Of a stretch of 64,000 nucleotides of DNA, positions 9,157 through 18,930 are shown piece by piece. Where the stretch lies: contig NZ_MRDM01000014.1 in the NCBI RefSeq assembly GCF_002008165.1, positions 62,001-126,000 on the forward strand, in the 5' to 3' direction. The position numbers were made by a program, and so were the translations under genes. The notes below the pieces were generated by a model, which saw nothing but the letters and a program-made list of their open reading frames with translations, was not told where the DNA came from and searched no databases. Numbering within the stretch: position 1 is the first letter of the stretch; each line of letters begins with the position of its first letter. Origin of the DNA: Rhizobium laguerreae (GTDB lineage: Bacteria > Pseudomonadota > Alphaproteobacteria > Rhizobiales > Rhizobiaceae).

Positions 9157-11259
9157 ATGGACGATAGCAACGACCTTTTTTCCGGAATGCCCCTCTCTGA
9201 AAAACGCGAGGAGGCGAAGAAGCCTGCGGCGCCCGCCGAACGGCCGCCGGTGACGGCTGCGCCCGCCGCAGCGGCAGCACCCTCTGCTGCCGGAGCCTCC
9301 GCACGCCCGGCGCCCGCCGCCTCGAACTCCGATGATTACGGCGCCTCGTCGATCCGCGTCCTCGAAGGCCTTGAGCCGGTGCGCATGCGCCCGGGCATGT
9401 ATATCGGCGGCACCGATGAAAAGGCGCTGCACCACCTGTTTGCCGAAGTCATCGACAATGCGATGGACGAGGCGGTCGCCGGGCACGCCAATTTCATCGA
9501 GGTCTATCTCGACCTCGAGGGTTATCTCACCGTCTCCGACAACGGCCGCGGCATCCCGGTCGAGAACCATCCGCAAGTGCCGGGCAAGTCGACGCTCGAA
9601 GTCATCATGACCAAGCTGCATGCCGGCGGCAAATTCGACGGCAAGGCTTACGAGACCTCGGGCGGCCTGCACGGCGTCGGCGTTTCGGTCGTCAACGCGC
9701 TCTCCGACGACCTCGAGGTCGAGGTGGCGCGAAACCGCAAACTCTACCGCCAGCGCTTCTCCCGCGGCCTGCCGCAGGGCGGTCTCGAAGAGCTTGGCGA
9801 CGTCCACAATCGCCGCGGCACCCGCGTGCGCTTCCATCCGGACCCCCAGATCTTTGGGGATCACATGAAGTTCGATGCCGCCCGCGTCTTTCGCATGGCG
9901 CGCTCCAAGGCCTATCTGTTCGGCGGCGTCGAAATCCGCTGGAGCTGCGAGGCGGGCGTGCTGCCAGAAGGTTCCGAGGTCCCTGACAAGGCCGTCTTCC
10001 ACTTCCCCGGCGGCCTCAAGGACTATCTCCAGGCGACGATGGGCAAGGAGTTCACCGTCACCCGCGAGATCTTTGCCGGCAAGACCGAGAAGACCAGCGG
10101 CCACGGCTCGATGGAATGGGCGATCACCTGGTATGGCGGCGATCCGCAGGTGCATTCCTATTGCAATACCATCCCCACGCCCGAAGGCGGTACGCATGAG
10201 GCCGGCCTTCGCATCGCGCTGACCAAGGGCCTGAAGGCCTATGCCGAGCTGACGCAGAACAAGCGCGCCGCGCAGATCACCACCGACGACGTGATGATCT
10301 CGGCCGTCGGCATGCTGTCGGTCTTCATCCGCGAGCCGGAATTCGTCGGCCAGACCAAGGACAGGCTTGCGACCGTCGAGGCGCAGCGCATCGTCGAGAA
10401 CGCGCTGCGCGATCCCTTCGACCATTACCTTGCCGACAACCCGAACGAGTCGGCCAAGCTGCTCGACTGGGTGATCGAGCGCGCCGAGGAGCGTCTGCGC
10501 CGCCGCAAGGAAAAGGAAGTCAACCGCAAGAGCGCGGTGCGCAAATTGCGCCTGCCCGGCAAGCTCGCCGATTGCTCGCAGAACACCGCTGAAGGCGCCG
10601 AACTCTTCATCGTCGAGGGCGATTCGGCAGGCGGTTCGGCCAAGCAGGCGCGCAACCGCGCTAACCAGGCAATTCTGCCGCTGCGCGGCAAGATCCTGAA
10701 CGTTGCCAGCGCCGGCCGCGAGAAACTCGGCGCCAACCAGCAGCTCGCCGATCTCGTCCAGGCTCTCGGCTGCGGCACCCGCTCGAAATACCGCGACGAA
10801 GACCTGCGCTACGAACGCATCATCGTCATGACCGATGCCGACGTCGACGGCGCCCACATCGCCTCGCTGCTCATCACCTTCTTCTATCAGGAAATGCCGG
10901 AGCTGGTGCGCGGCGGCCACCTCTTCCTCGCCGTGCCGCCGCTTTACAAAATCACCCAAGGGGCGAAATCCGCCTATGCCCGCGACGACAATCATCGCGC
11001 CGAGCTGATGCAGACGGAGTTCAAGGGTAAGGCCAAGGTCGAGATCAGCCGCTTCAAAGGTCTCGGCGAAATGATGCCCGCCCAGCTCAAGGAAACCACG
11101 ATGGATCCGTCCAAGCGCACCCTGCTCAAGGTGCTGATCGACGAGGTGGATTTCGAAGGCACCCGCGCCGCCGTCGACGACCTGATGGGCACCAAACCGG
11201 AAGCCCGCTTCCGCTTCATCCAGGATCGCGCAGCCTTCGCCGAAAACCTCGATATCTAG
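9157..11259 (+). CDS. parE: DNA topoisomerase IV subunit B
   Basis: ParE is the ATPase subunit of topoisomerase IV, which decatenates sister chromosomes. It has 700 residues with a GHKL ATPase domain (EVIDNAMDEAVAG, SDNGRGIPV, HGVGVSVVNAL), a transducer domain and a TOPRIM domain (EGDSAGGS, LPLRGKILN, TDADVDGAHI). The length and the missing GyrB-specific insert favour ParE over GyrB, which is about 800 residues in rhizobia. The first about 55 residues are an Ala/Pro-rich low-complexity extension. The gene is divergent from the hydrolase and looks monocistronic. Confidence 0.95.
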   Translation: MDDSNDLFSGMPLSEKREEAKKPAAPAERPPVTAAPAAAAAPSAAGASARPAPAASNSDDYGASSIRVLEGLEPVRMRPGMYIGGTDEKALHHLFAEVIDNAMDEAVAGHANFIEVYLDLEGYLTVSDNGRGIPVENHPQVPGKSTLEVIMTKLHAGGKFDGKAYETSGGLHGVGVSVVNALSDDLEVEVARNRKLYRQRFSRGLPQGGLEELGDVHNRRGTRVRFHPDPQIFGDHMKFDAARVFRMARSKAYLFGGVEIRWSCEAGVLPEGSEVPDKAVFHFPGGLKDYLQATMGKEFTVTREIFAGKTEKTSGHGSMEWAITWYGGDPQVHSYCNTIPTPEGGTHEAGLRIALTKGLKAYAELTQNKRAAQITTDDVMISAVGMLSVFIREPEFVGQTKDRLATVEAQRIVENALRDPFDHYLADNPNESAKLLDWVIERAEERLRRRKEKEVNRKSAVRKLRLPGKLADCSQNTAEGAELFIVEGDSAGGSAKQARNRANQAILPLRGKILNVASAGREKLGANQQLADLVQALGCGTRSKYRDEDLRYERIIVMTDADVDGAHIASLLITFFYQEMPELVRGGHLFLAVPPLYKITQGAKSAYARDDNHRAELMQTEFKGKAKVEISRFKGLGEMMPAQLKETTMDPSKRTLLKVLIDEVDFEGTRAAVDDLMGTKPEARFRFIQDRAAFAENLDI

Positions 11260-11462
11260 AATATACCATCGAGCGCGCCGATCGGTCGGATAGACACGGG
11301 TTCGGCGCGCCGCATTTTAGCATTCACGATCGATTTCACGGAACTGACGAAGAACCGTAACAACTCCGTCAAACAACCGGCGCATGAAGCGGTCGGCGTG
11401 CCTCCCAAGGGAGCAGCATTTGCGCCGGTCGAACCGTTTTCAACCCTTGCCGGATATTTGTC

Positions 11463-12617
11463 ATGACCAAGCGTTTTCTCGCGGCTGCCGCTTTCGTTCT
11501 CCTGTCCAGCACAGTCACCGCCAGCACCACAGATATTGGAGCCACCGATATCGGCGCCATCTTCGAGACCGCCTGCCCCTTCGGCGATTGCGCCGCCGGC
11601 ATCTCGCTCTCTTATCTCGGTGAATTCGTCATCCCCACCGGCCACATGGAAAACGGCATCGAATTCGGCGGTATTTCCGGCCTCGATTTCGATGCCGCCA
11701 CCGGCCACTATCTCGCCATCAGCGACGACCGCTCGGAAAGAGGCCCTGCCCGTTTCTATGAACTCGACGTCGATCTCGACGCGTCGGGCCTCAAGGGCGT
11801 TTCGATCGTCAAGCAGGTGACCCTGAAGGACAAGAACGGCGAGCCCTTTGCTGCCCGGACCGTCGATCCGGAATCGATCCGCCTCGGCAAGGACGGCATC
11901 TATTGGGGCAGCGAAGGCGACGGCAAGGCGCTGCTGGCACCCTTCGTCCGCGTCGCGTCGCCGGACGGTTCCTTCGTCCGCGAATTCAAGCTGCCGGAGG
12001 GTTTCGCGCCGACCGCGGACAAGTCGACTGGCATCCGCGACAACCTCGCCTTCGAGGATCTCGCGGTCGCACCCTCCGGCGATGTTTTCGTCGGTGTCGA
12101 AGCCGCCCTCTACCAGGATGGTCCGAAATCCTCGCTGACGTCAGGCAGCCTGTCGCGCATCGTCCGCTACGACGGCGCCACCGGAAAGCCGAAGGCTGAG
12201 TACGTCTATCCCGTCTCGCCGATTCCGCAGGCCGCCACCAAGCCCGACGGCGGCAATGACAACGGCATGTCCGAGATTCTTGCCCTCGACGATCACCGCC
12301 TGCTCGCCGTCGAACGCAGCTATGCCCAGGGCTTCGGCAACAACATCAAGATCATGATGATGGATTTGACTGAGGCCACCGATGTATCCACCATCGCGTC
12401 CCTCGCCCAAAACGACCAGCGCGTCGTCCCCGTCCGCAAAAGCCAGGTGCTCGATTTGAGAGCGATCGGCCTCGTTCCCGACAATATCGAGGCCATGTCG
12501 CTCGGCAGGGCCAAGGATGGCGCCGAGGTCCTCATTCTCGGCTCCGACAATAATTTCTCGACCAGCCAGAAGACACAATTCTATGCCTTCAAGATCCTCA
12601 GCCGCCCACAGCAGTAA
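11463..12617 (+). CDS. Secreted esterase-like phytase family protein
   Basis: The 384 residues start with a signal peptide (MTKRFLAAAAFVLLSSTVTAS). The remainder matches the 'esterase-like activity of phytase' family: GGISGLDFDAATGHYLAISDD near residue 75, DPESIRLGKDGIYWGSEG near 140, LAFEDLAVAP near 200, and a late IEAMSLG segment. This family has a beta-propeller fold; catalytic activity is largely unproven. The periplasmic location is inferred from the signal peptide. It stands alone between parE and the transporter gene, with a 200 bp leader and no clear operon partner. Confidence 0.8.
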   Translation: MTKRFLAAAAFVLLSSTVTASTTDIGATDIGAIFETACPFGDCAAGISLSYLGEFVIPTGHMENGIEFGGISGLDFDAATGHYLAISDDRSERGPARFYELDVDLDASGLKGVSIVKQVTLKDKNGEPFAARTVDPESIRLGKDGIYWGSEGDGKALLAPFVRVASPDGSFVREFKLPEGFAPTADKSTGIRDNLAFEDLAVAPSGDVFVGVEAALYQDGPKSSLTSGSLSRIVRYDGATGKPKAEYVYPVSPIPQAATKPDGGNDNGMSEILALDDHRLLAVERSYAQGFGNNIKIMMMDLTEATDVSTIASLAQNDQRVVPVRKSQVLDLRAIGLVPDNIEAMSLGRAKDGAEVLILGSDNNFSTSQKTQFYAFKILSRPQQ

Positions 12618-12733
12618 GACGTCCGGATCTGAGGGTCGAATAGGCACGCTTTGTATACGCTTTCACGGTGCCGACCTTGAAACCGTCGGGATCATGGCCC
12701 ATAACCAGAGTACAAGAAAAAGAAGAGGCGCGC

Positions 12734-13951
12734 GTGGGTGTGTTCGACCGTCAGAAAAGCAATCATGAACCGCGATGGCTCGGATCGTCGGCACAGACGC
12801 GTACGCCGCTGATTCCCTCCATTTCGGCGGCGCGCTGGCTGCTGGTCCTGGTCGTCGCTGCCGGCGTCTATTTCTTCTACGGCTTCCTCGTGCCGGTGCT
12901 CGCAGCCCTCGTCATCGGCTTTGCCAGCTGGCCGCTCTACCGCAAGCTTCTTGCCCGCGTCGGCGGCAATACGACGATCGCCGCGACCATCGCCATCATC
13001 CTGATCATCACCTTCCTGGTCATCCCGATCGGGCTTGCGGTCACCTATACGACGGGCGAAGTGCGCACCTGGGTCGCTTGGGCAATCCACGCCAACCGCG
13101 CCGGCGCCCCGACACCCGACTGGATCGTCGCGCTGCCTTGGGCCGGCGCCTATCTCGATGAAGTCTGGACAAAATATATCGGCAGTCCCGGCGCACTCGG
13201 CGACGTTATCCAGGCGGTCAGCGGCGCCAATATCGGCAACATATACCGCGCCGTGCTGGCGGCAGGCGGCGGCGCCTTCCACCTGCTGCTGACGCTGCTC
13301 TTCATGCTGATCGCGCTGTTCTTCGTCTATCGCGACGGTTTCTCCTTCTCCAAGCAGATCGACATGCTGGGCGAGCGCATCCTGCCCAACCGCTGGGAGC
13401 GCATTTCCCGCGTCGTGCCGGCGACGATCAGCTCCACCGTCATGGGCATGACGCTGATCGCGATCGGCGAAGGCATCGTGCTCGGCCTTGCCTACTGGAT
13501 TGCCGGCGTGCCGTCGCCGGTGACGCTCGGTGTGCTGACCGGCGTGATGGCGCTGATACCTGGCGGTGCGCCGCTCTCCTTCACGCTGGTCTCCGTCTAT
13601 CTGCTGGCGAGCGGCTCGCATGTCGCCGGCATCAGTCTCTTCGTCTGGGGGACTGTCGAACTCTTCATCGTCGACAAGACGCTGCGGCCGAAACTCGTTG
13701 GCGGTCCGATCAAGCTGCCCTTCCTGCCGACCTTCTTCGGCCTCGTCGGCGGCGTCAAGACGATGGGTTTCCTCGGCCTCTTCATCGGCCCGGTGCTGAT
13801 GGCGCTGATCGTTGCCATTTGGCGCGAATGGATCCACGAGGCCCGCAACGCCGACAAGAGCGAAACCGGACCGCAGATCATCATCGACGAACAGGCCCCG
13901 CCGCCGGTCCCCGGCTCGCCGAAAACCATGCCGCGCGTCGCCGAAGGCTGA
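12734..13951 (+). CDS. AI-2E family transporter (permease)
   Basis: This is an integral membrane protein of 405 residues from the chosen GTG. GAGG lies 5 nt before it and the protein then reads VGVFDRQKSNHEPRW; an upstream start at 12668 lacks a ribosome-binding site. It has the AI-2E/PerM layout: two N-terminal helices, a soluble region, then a helix bundle with GVPSPVTLGVLTGVMALIPGGAP and a final KTMGFLGLFIGPVLMALIVAIWREW. The family name comes from TqsA; many members move other substrates or ions, and the real cargo here is unknown. A short polar, proline-rich C-terminal tail follows. Confidence 0.85.
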   Translation: MGVFDRQKSNHEPRWLGSSAQTRTPLIPSISAARWLLVLVVAAGVYFFYGFLVPVLAALVIGFASWPLYRKLLARVGGNTTIAATIAIILIITFLVIPIGLAVTYTTGEVRTWVAWAIHANRAGAPTPDWIVALPWAGAYLDEVWTKYIGSPGALGDVIQAVSGANIGNIYRAVLAAGGGAFHLLLTLLFMLIALFFVYRDGFSFSKQIDMLGERILPNRWERISRVVPATISSTVMGMTLIAIGEGIVLGLAYWIAGVPSPVTLGVLTGVMALIPGGAPLSFTLVSVYLLASGSHVAGISLFVWGTVELFIVDKTLRPKLVGGPIKLPFLPTFFGLVGGVKTMGFLGLFIGPVLMALIVAIWREWIHEARNADKSETGPQIIIDEQAPPPVPGSPKTMPRVAEG

Positions 13952-13971
13952 ACATGCCCTGAAGAGACCGG

Positions 13972-14430
13972 CTACCCCAGCCGCTTTTCCATGAACAGGC
14001 TGAGCGGGTCCGCCAGATAGCTGCCGAAAGGCTCGACGTCCCGATATCCATATTTGCGGTAGAGAGCGATCGCCTCGGGCTGGTAGATGCCGGTTTCGAG
14101 CCGGATCGCCGTCAGACCCTTTTCTCCGGCGATCGCTTCGAGCGCATTCATCAGACTGCTGGCGATCCTCAGGCCCCTCGCCTCGGGATCGACGAACATG
14201 CGCTTGATCTCCGCCGTGCCGTCCCCGGCCTCTACCAGCGCGCAGCAGCCCACGATCGCATCGCCATTGCGCGCGACCAGGAAGCTCACCGAAGGTTTCT
14301 CCAGCATGGAAAGGTCGACCAGATGGTTACTCTCCGCAGGATAGAGCGATTGCGCATAGGCATCGGAAAGATCGAGAAGCCGGATGACGCCCTCCTGACG
14401 CGGCGGCTCCAGGGCAATGGTGATGGACAT
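13972..14430 (-). CDS. GNAT family N-acetyltransferase
   Basis: This 152-residue acetyltransferase has the acetyl-CoA-binding segment RMFVDPEARGLRIASSLMNALEAIA (about 80-105), where the usual Q/RxxGxG/A appears as a weaker EARGLRIA, and a C-terminal IALYRKYGYRDVEPFGSY typical of GNATs. I use the ATG at 14430, preceded by GAGGGAG; the longer frame adds nine residues without support. The substrate is unknown. It is convergent with the transporter gene. Confidence 0.85.
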   Translation of the reverse strand: MSITIALEPPRQEGVIRLLDLSDAYAQSLYPAESNHLVDLSMLEKPSVSFLVARNGDAIVGCCALVEAGDGTAEIKRMFVDPEARGLRIASSLMNALEAIAGEKGLTAIRLETGIYQPEAIALYRKYGYRDVEPFGSYLADPLSLFMEKRLG

Positions 14431-14558
14431 GCTGCTCCCTCTGCTGGCGCGGGGCACAATTTTCCCCGATATGACGAAGACTTAATGCCCTTGCCTTCAT
14501 TCGGTTGGAATTGCGCCCTCTAAGACGATGAAGTGCTCAATAATCAAGGAAGCAGAAT

Positions 14559-14981
14559 ATGCAAGCGGTGCTGATCGCGATGACCATTCTCGGCTGCGAC
14601 GATTCCATCAGCCAGTGCAATTATGTCGCGACCGTCGATAAACGCTGGGGAACTGTTGCCGCCTGCGATGCCGAAGCCGAACGAAGGCTGAAGACTTATG
14701 TGAACGTCAACTATCCCTCGGTGATCGCGGTGTGCGAGGCGCCGAAAACGATCGCAGCCGCCGAGCCACCGAAAGCGGCGCCAGTGCCTGCCGCTGCGCC
14801 CGAGGTCGTTGTGGCCGCGCCCGACGAACCCACAGGAAGGATCGCCGGTTTTGCTGAAGGCATCGCCGGGCAGGTCCGCGCCCACCTGCCCTCGGGCAGA
14901 AGCGTTAAGGACACACTGACCAAGCCCGTGCACTTCGTCTCCGCCAGCTATTCATGGGTGGTGACTCGGCTGGCCGATTAG
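14559..14981 (+). CDS. Conserved hypothetical protein, Ala/Pro-rich middle
   Basis: I do not recognise this 140-residue protein. It begins with MQAVLIAMTILGCDDSISQCNYVATVDKRW, a short hydrophobic start that is probably too weak for a classic signal peptide, and has four Cys in the first about 60 residues. A low-complexity Ala/Pro linker (about 65-90) separates this from a C-terminal segment with KPVHFVSASYSWVVTRLAD. AAGGA precedes the ATG. It is divergent from the GNAT gene. The paired cysteines suggest an exported, disulfide-bonded protein, which is inference. Confidence 0.55.
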   Translation: MQAVLIAMTILGCDDSISQCNYVATVDKRWGTVAACDAEAERRLKTYVNVNYPSVIAVCEAPKTIAAAEPPKAAPVPAAAPEVVVAAPDEPTGRIAGFAEGIAGQVRAHLPSGRSVKDTLTKPVHFVSASYSWVVTRLAD

Positions 14982-15015
14982 GGCGCCGTGCGTGCTTTCG
15001 GACGCACAAAGGACG

Positions 15016-15083
15016 CTCTAACACTTTCAATCCTCGCATCGTGCTTTCCGAAAATCGATTCCGATTTTCGGGCCGATGCGCTA
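15016..15083. repeat. Rhizobium-type intergenic palindrome (CCGAAAATCG family)
   Basis: The core is CCGAAAATCG (15048-15057), a 4 nt loop and CGATTTTCGG (15062-15071), with an outer GCATCG/CGATGC pair (15036-15041 and 15074-15079) and an upstream CGCTCTAACACTTT stretch. It lies between two genes and abuts the DUF2336 stop. A second copy of the core is at 35817-35842. I recognise this element from rhizobial genomes; no transposase is associated. Confidence 0.75.
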
Positions 15084-16223
15084 GGCCGCCGCAAGTGCCG
15101 CATAGACGCGGGCCGATTGTCGCTGCTCGTTAACGTGCAGCTTTTCCACCATGTCGAGCAACTCGCCGATCGCACCATGCGCGTCGTGATGGCGGAATTT
15201 TTCGAGAAGACGGCCGCAGACATTGCCGAGCACGCTGCCCGGCGCTTTTCTGGCGGCATCGCGCCACAGCATCGTCGCCTCGACGAAGATCACGCTGATA
15301 TCCCTCGGCAGGCCGGCGGACTCATAGAGCGCGCGCACGGCATGCATGCGCCCGGTTGCCAGGATCGAACGCACGCGGCGCTCGCTGCACGCGGTCAGAT
15401 CGACGATCGCGCCGGCGAAGAAGTCCACCTTGCCGGCACAAAGCGCATGCATCAGGAAGGACGGCGTCAGCCGGCCGTTGAGGCGCAGATGCTGAACGAG
15501 ATCGGGTATTTCGCGCGGGGCGATGTCGCCGGCGATCGAAACGATGGCAGCCTCGGTCGCCTCGCGGCTGATGCGCTGAAGCCGCTGCAGACCGATCGCC
15601 GCCTGCGCCAGCGGCAGGCCGACCAGCGCATTGCTGACATGCTGGGTCAGCAATTGGCGGGCATCGGCGGGAAGATCGCTGCGGTCGAGAAGCAGGTTGC
15701 GAATATCGCAGCAGTCGCCGAGCCGTTCGGCGATGCGTTTCAACGATAGGCTGGAAATCACCGCGCCGTCATTCTCCAGCAGGCAGAGCAGTTCTTCCTC
15801 GTCGCCGACCTCCGCAAGGGCGGCGGAGACCGGGCGTGTCACATGCGCTCTGGCGGCGATCAGCATGCGGGTGGCGCCGTTGCCGCGCGCGGCAAGGTCG
15901 ACGAGATCGGCATCGCTCAAAAGTGGCGAGCAGGTCACCGCGTGGCAGGCGACCTCGGGCTGGTCTTCGGCAAGCGAAAGGACAAGGTTGCGCGGCGCAT
16001 CGGGCGACCAGGCGATCGCCTCGGCAAGCGCAAGCCGCACGCGCGGCGACGGATCGTCGAGTAGAAAGGTCATCGCCATTTCGGCCGCCGCCCGCTCATC
16101 CGTGGACATTTCGGACTGCAGATAGGCGCGCCCGAGGGCGTTTGCTGCCCGCGCCCGGTCACCGGTCTTGGCCGTTTCGATCCAACGAAGGAAAGCTTCT
16201 ACGATCACGCGACGCCCCAGCAT
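15081..16223 (-). CDS. DUF2336 domain protein
   Basis: This 380-residue, mainly alpha-helical protein matches DUF2336, a HEAT-like repeat family frequent in rhizobia and Caulobacterales. Helical repeats are visible, for example RVRLALAEAIAWSPDAPRNLVLSLAEDQPEVA (about 75-105) and SLKRIAERLGDCCDIRNLLLDR. No enzyme motif is seen; some family members are linked to cell-cycle or stress control, but no function can be read here. The start is uncertain: ATG at 16223 has GAGGGA 11 nt upstream, while a TTG at 16253 would add 10 residues. Confidence 0.8.
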   Translation of the reverse strand: MLGRRVIVEAFLRWIETAKTGDRARAANALGRAYLQSEMSTDERAAAEMAMTFLLDDPSPRVRLALAEAIAWSPDAPRNLVLSLAEDQPEVACHAVTCSPLLSDADLVDLAARGNGATRMLIAARAHVTRPVSAALAEVGDEEELLCLLENDGAVISSLSLKRIAERLGDCCDIRNLLLDRSDLPADARQLLTQHVSNALVGLPLAQAAIGLQRLQRISREATEAAIVSIAGDIAPREIPDLVQHLRLNGRLTPSFLMHALCAGKVDFFAGAIVDLTACSERRVRSILATGRMHAVRALYESAGLPRDISVIFVEATMLWRDAARKAPGSVLGNVCGRLLEKFRHHDAHGAIGELLDMVEKLHVNEQRQSARVYAALAAA

Positions 16224-16331
16224 TTGAACGCGATTCCCTCGCGCTCCATTCAATGCTGCGACCGTAGCGGCAAAAGGTTTAAGATTGGTTCACCATGTTT
16301 CTTAAGCCTTTGGATGCCTTGCCGGTTCGGC

Positions 16332-16943
16332 TCAGCCTTGCTGCGTCTGCGGCCGGATCATCTCGAAAACATCGCTGCCTTCGCTGTAATCCATGTAGCC
16401 CATGCGGGCCAAAGGTCGGGCGATCGACATGTCGAGGCGGCCGTCCCTGACGATCGCCTCATCGATGCGGATGCCGACCACTTCGCCGAAGACGAGGACG
16501 TTTTCGGATGGTTCGCCCGACAGCGTCTTCGGTTCGATGATCTCGGTCACCCTGCATTCGAGCACCGCGAAGGCCTCGCCGACATAGGGCGCGTCGATCA
16601 GTTCGGCCGGCTTCGCCGTCAGGCCGGCGAAGTCGAATTCGCTGTCGCCATAAGGCAGCGCCGCCGAGGAGAGGTTCATCTTCTCGGCGAGATCGCGGCT
16701 GACGAAATTGCAGGTGAAGACGCCGGTCTCGGCCGCGTTGCGCTGGCTGTGCTTGCGCCCGGCCGAAGAAAACATCACCAGCTTCGGCCGGTCGGCAACG
16801 GCATTGAAGAAGGAATAGGGCGCCAGATTGATCGAACCATCCCTGCCCTTGCTGCCGATCCAGCCGATCGGGCGCGGCGACACGATCGCCTTGAACGGGT
16901 CATGCGCGAGCCCGTGCCGGTTGCTGTCGGTGGTGTAGAACAT
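16332..16943 (-). CDS. Flavin reductase family protein
   Basis: This 203-residue protein belongs to the flavin reductase-like FMN-binding split-barrel family. Signatures are FKAIVSPRPIGWIGSKGRDGSINLAPYSFFNAV (about 17-50) and CNFVSRDLAEKMN (about 80). These proteins bind FMN and reduce it with NAD(P)H, often for a partner oxygenase. Its start overlaps the stop of the nitroreductase gene by one base (TGATG), so the two are translationally coupled and may share a flavin-based pathway. The substrate is unknown. Confidence 0.88.
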   Translation of the reverse strand: MFYTTDSNRHGLAHDPFKAIVSPRPIGWIGSKGRDGSINLAPYSFFNAVADRPKLVMFSSAGRKHSQRNAAETGVFTCNFVSRDLAEKMNLSSAALPYGDSEFDFAGLTAKPAELIDAPYVGEAFAVLECRVTEIIEPKTLSGEPSENVLVFGEVVGIRIDEAIVRDGRLDMSIARPLARMGYMDYSEGSDVFEMIRPQTQQG

Positions 16944-17524
16944 CAGTCGTCTCCGCCGACCCAGGTCACGGTATCGGCAAGCTCCGGCCGCGGCCGCTCG
17001 ATCGCCGGAAATGTCGTCGAGCCGATATGGATGAAGCCCGCTACTTTTTCATCAGGCCCGACGCCGAGCAGCGGATAGGCGCGCTCGTCATAGGCGAACC
17101 ACTCCGTCAGCCAGTTGGCGACATAACCGTTGGCATTGGCGGCGAGGATGACGTTGAAGCAAAGCGCGCCTGCCGACATCATCTGCTCCCATTCCGGGAT
17201 CTTGATATGCGGCCCCGCCTTGCTGACGACGGCGACGACCACGGGCGCACGGGTGAAACGGCTGCGCTCGACCTGGATCATCTCATCGGAGAGATCGGGC
17301 TTTGTCTGAAGTGCCAGCGTCAGAAGTTCCTCGCCGAGACGCACGCGCTGCTCTCCGCGATAGACGATGAAGCGCCAGGGCGCGATCTTGCCGTGATCGG
17401 GAACACGCGAGGCAAGACGCAGGATCTCCTCGATCTCGGCCTTCTCGGGGCCTGGTTCGCACATCTGAAAAGCGGGGATGGAACGGCGCACGGCGAGGTA
17501 GTCGATCAGCTTGATATCGGATTT
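16943..17524 (-). CDS. Nitroreductase family protein
   Basis: This 193-residue FMN-dependent oxidoreductase has an N-terminal [14 protein letters not shown] (the RRS flavin-phosphate contact), a middle [25 protein letters not shown] and a late GFIHIGS turn. It is shorter than typical NfsB-type enzymes but near the size of the YdjA/TdsD-like group. The ATG at 17524 is favoured because [16 protein letters not shown] fits the usual N-terminus; 17560 would add 12 residues. It overlaps the flavin reductase gene by one base. The physiological substrate is unknown. Confidence 0.88.
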   Translation of the reverse strand, partial: KSDIKLIDYLAVRRSIPAFQMCEPGPEKAEIEEILRLASRVPDHGKIAPWRFIVYRGEQRVRLGEELLTLALQTKPDLSDEMIQVERSRFTRAPVVVAVVSKAGPHIKIPEWEQMMSAGALCFNVILAANANGYVANWLTEWFAYDERAYPLLGVGPDEKVAGFIHIGSTTFPAIERPRPELADTVTWVGGDD

Positions 17525-17640
17525 CATACGGGAGAAGCTCTCATTTTTATGCTGCTGCAAAGGGTGGGTCTTGAATTTGCCATCGCGTTGGTCTTGAAGT
17601 GACCTTTGCGATTTCAGAAGTCAATCGGTTCACGAAACAG

Positions 17641-18738
17641 ATGTTTGGCATTTTGCCTTTTGCACGCATCGGCCTTGCCATTGCCCTGATGGTATTGATG
17701 CCCCTCGGCGCCGGCGCTCAGGATGCTTTCAAGGAATTCAAACAGCTTGAATCGACGCCGAAGATGCCGAAGCTCGATGCCTTCATCGCGCCCGGCACGG
17801 TGCCCGAAGGGGTCAAGCTGCGTGACGTCCCTATGGAAGCCAAGCTGACGGCGGACGGCACGCCGATTGAGGAAGGCCTCTCCTGGTATGTCTTCAGCCC
17901 AATCGCCGGATCCGACGGCAAGCTGCCGCTGATCGCCAGCGCCAAGGGCGGCCCCGCCGCCTTCCAGCTCGCTGCCGGCGATTATTTCGTCAACGTCTCT
18001 TTCGGCCGCGCCGGCGTCACCAAGAAACTGACCGTGCCCGCCGAAGGCGAGGTCGAAAAACAGGTGATGGTGCTCGATGCGGGCGGCCTGCTGCTCAATG
18101 CCATCTCCGGCACCGACGCCCGCATCCGCCCCGACCAGTTGAGCTTTTCGATATATTCCTCGGACGTGCGCGACGACGGCGAGCGCGGCCTTGTCATGGC
18201 CGATGTCTCGCCGAATACCGTCATCCGTCTCAATGCTGGCACCTATCACATCGTTTCCGAATATGGCAACGTCAACGCCGTGATCCGCGCCGACATCCAG
18301 GTCGAGGCCGGCAAGCTGACCGAGGCGACGATCCAGCATCGTGCCGCGCAGATAACTTTCAAGCTGGTCTCCGATGCCGGCGGCGAGGCGATTGCCGATA
18401 CCGCATGGTCGATCCTGACGGCAGCCGGCGACAGTGTCGGCGAAAGTGTCAGCGCCTTCCCGACCATGGTTCTCGCCGAAGGCGGATATTCCGCCGTCGC
18501 CCGCAACAAGGACAAGATCTACCAGCGCGATTTCACCGTCGTCGCCGGCAGGAACACCGATGTCGAGGTTCTGATGAAGGACCAGCAGCCGCAGCCGCCG
18601 GTCAGCGCGGCCCGCACGGTGCAGCAGGTACCGGTCGGCACGCCACCGCCGCCAGGCGTCCAGCCGGCTCCGGTGGAGCCGCTGCCCTCCTACGAACAGC
18701 TCGTGCCGCAGGGCGGCGACGACACCAGCCTCGATTGA
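17641..18738 (+). CDS. Secreted protein of unknown function
   Basis: This 365-residue exported protein starts at an ATG giving a compact signal peptide (MFGILPFARIGLAIALMVLMPLGAGA); a GTG at 17599 would add 14 residues. The mature part is a series of beta-rich segments with no recognisable catalytic motif. Repeated phrases such as LNAISGTDARIRPDQLSFSI, VIRLNAGTYHIVSEYGN and AEGGYSAVARNKDKIYQRDFTV resemble beta-sandwich (carboxypeptidase-regulatory-like) modules. The C-terminus is Pro-rich. The function is unknown; periplasmic location is inferred. It has a divergent start with the nitroreductase gene. Confidence 0.6.
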   Translation: MFGILPFARIGLAIALMVLMPLGAGAQDAFKEFKQLESTPKMPKLDAFIAPGTVPEGVKLRDVPMEAKLTADGTPIEEGLSWYVFSPIAGSDGKLPLIASAKGGPAAFQLAAGDYFVNVSFGRAGVTKKLTVPAEGEVEKQVMVLDAGGLLLNAISGTDARIRPDQLSFSIYSSDVRDDGERGLVMADVSPNTVIRLNAGTYHIVSEYGNVNAVIRADIQVEAGKLTEATIQHRAAQITFKLVSDAGGEAIADTAWSILTAAGDSVGESVSAFPTMVLAEGGYSAVARNKDKIYQRDFTVVAGRNTDVEVLMKDQQPQPPVSAARTVQQVPVGTPPPPGVQPAPVEPLPSYEQLVPQGGDDTSLD

Positions 18739-18930
18739 TTTTTCCGTGAGCGGTTTCGGCTCGAGCCGACGTCGGCGCCACTGAGAAGACGGATCGCGGC
18801 CAGAAGCCCCGACCGTGCAGCTCTGCGGTGCTCAGGCGCGGATTCCATCATTGCCATAGAGTATTTTTCTGAATCGTACCCCGGTCTCGGGATGACTCGT
18901 TCCGATAATATTATGGTGATAGATCAGCTT

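Noticed and set aside
9127..10995. Long open frame on the minus strand opposite parE
   Set aside because: It mirrors the codon pattern of parE, has no known domain, and parE is unambiguous.
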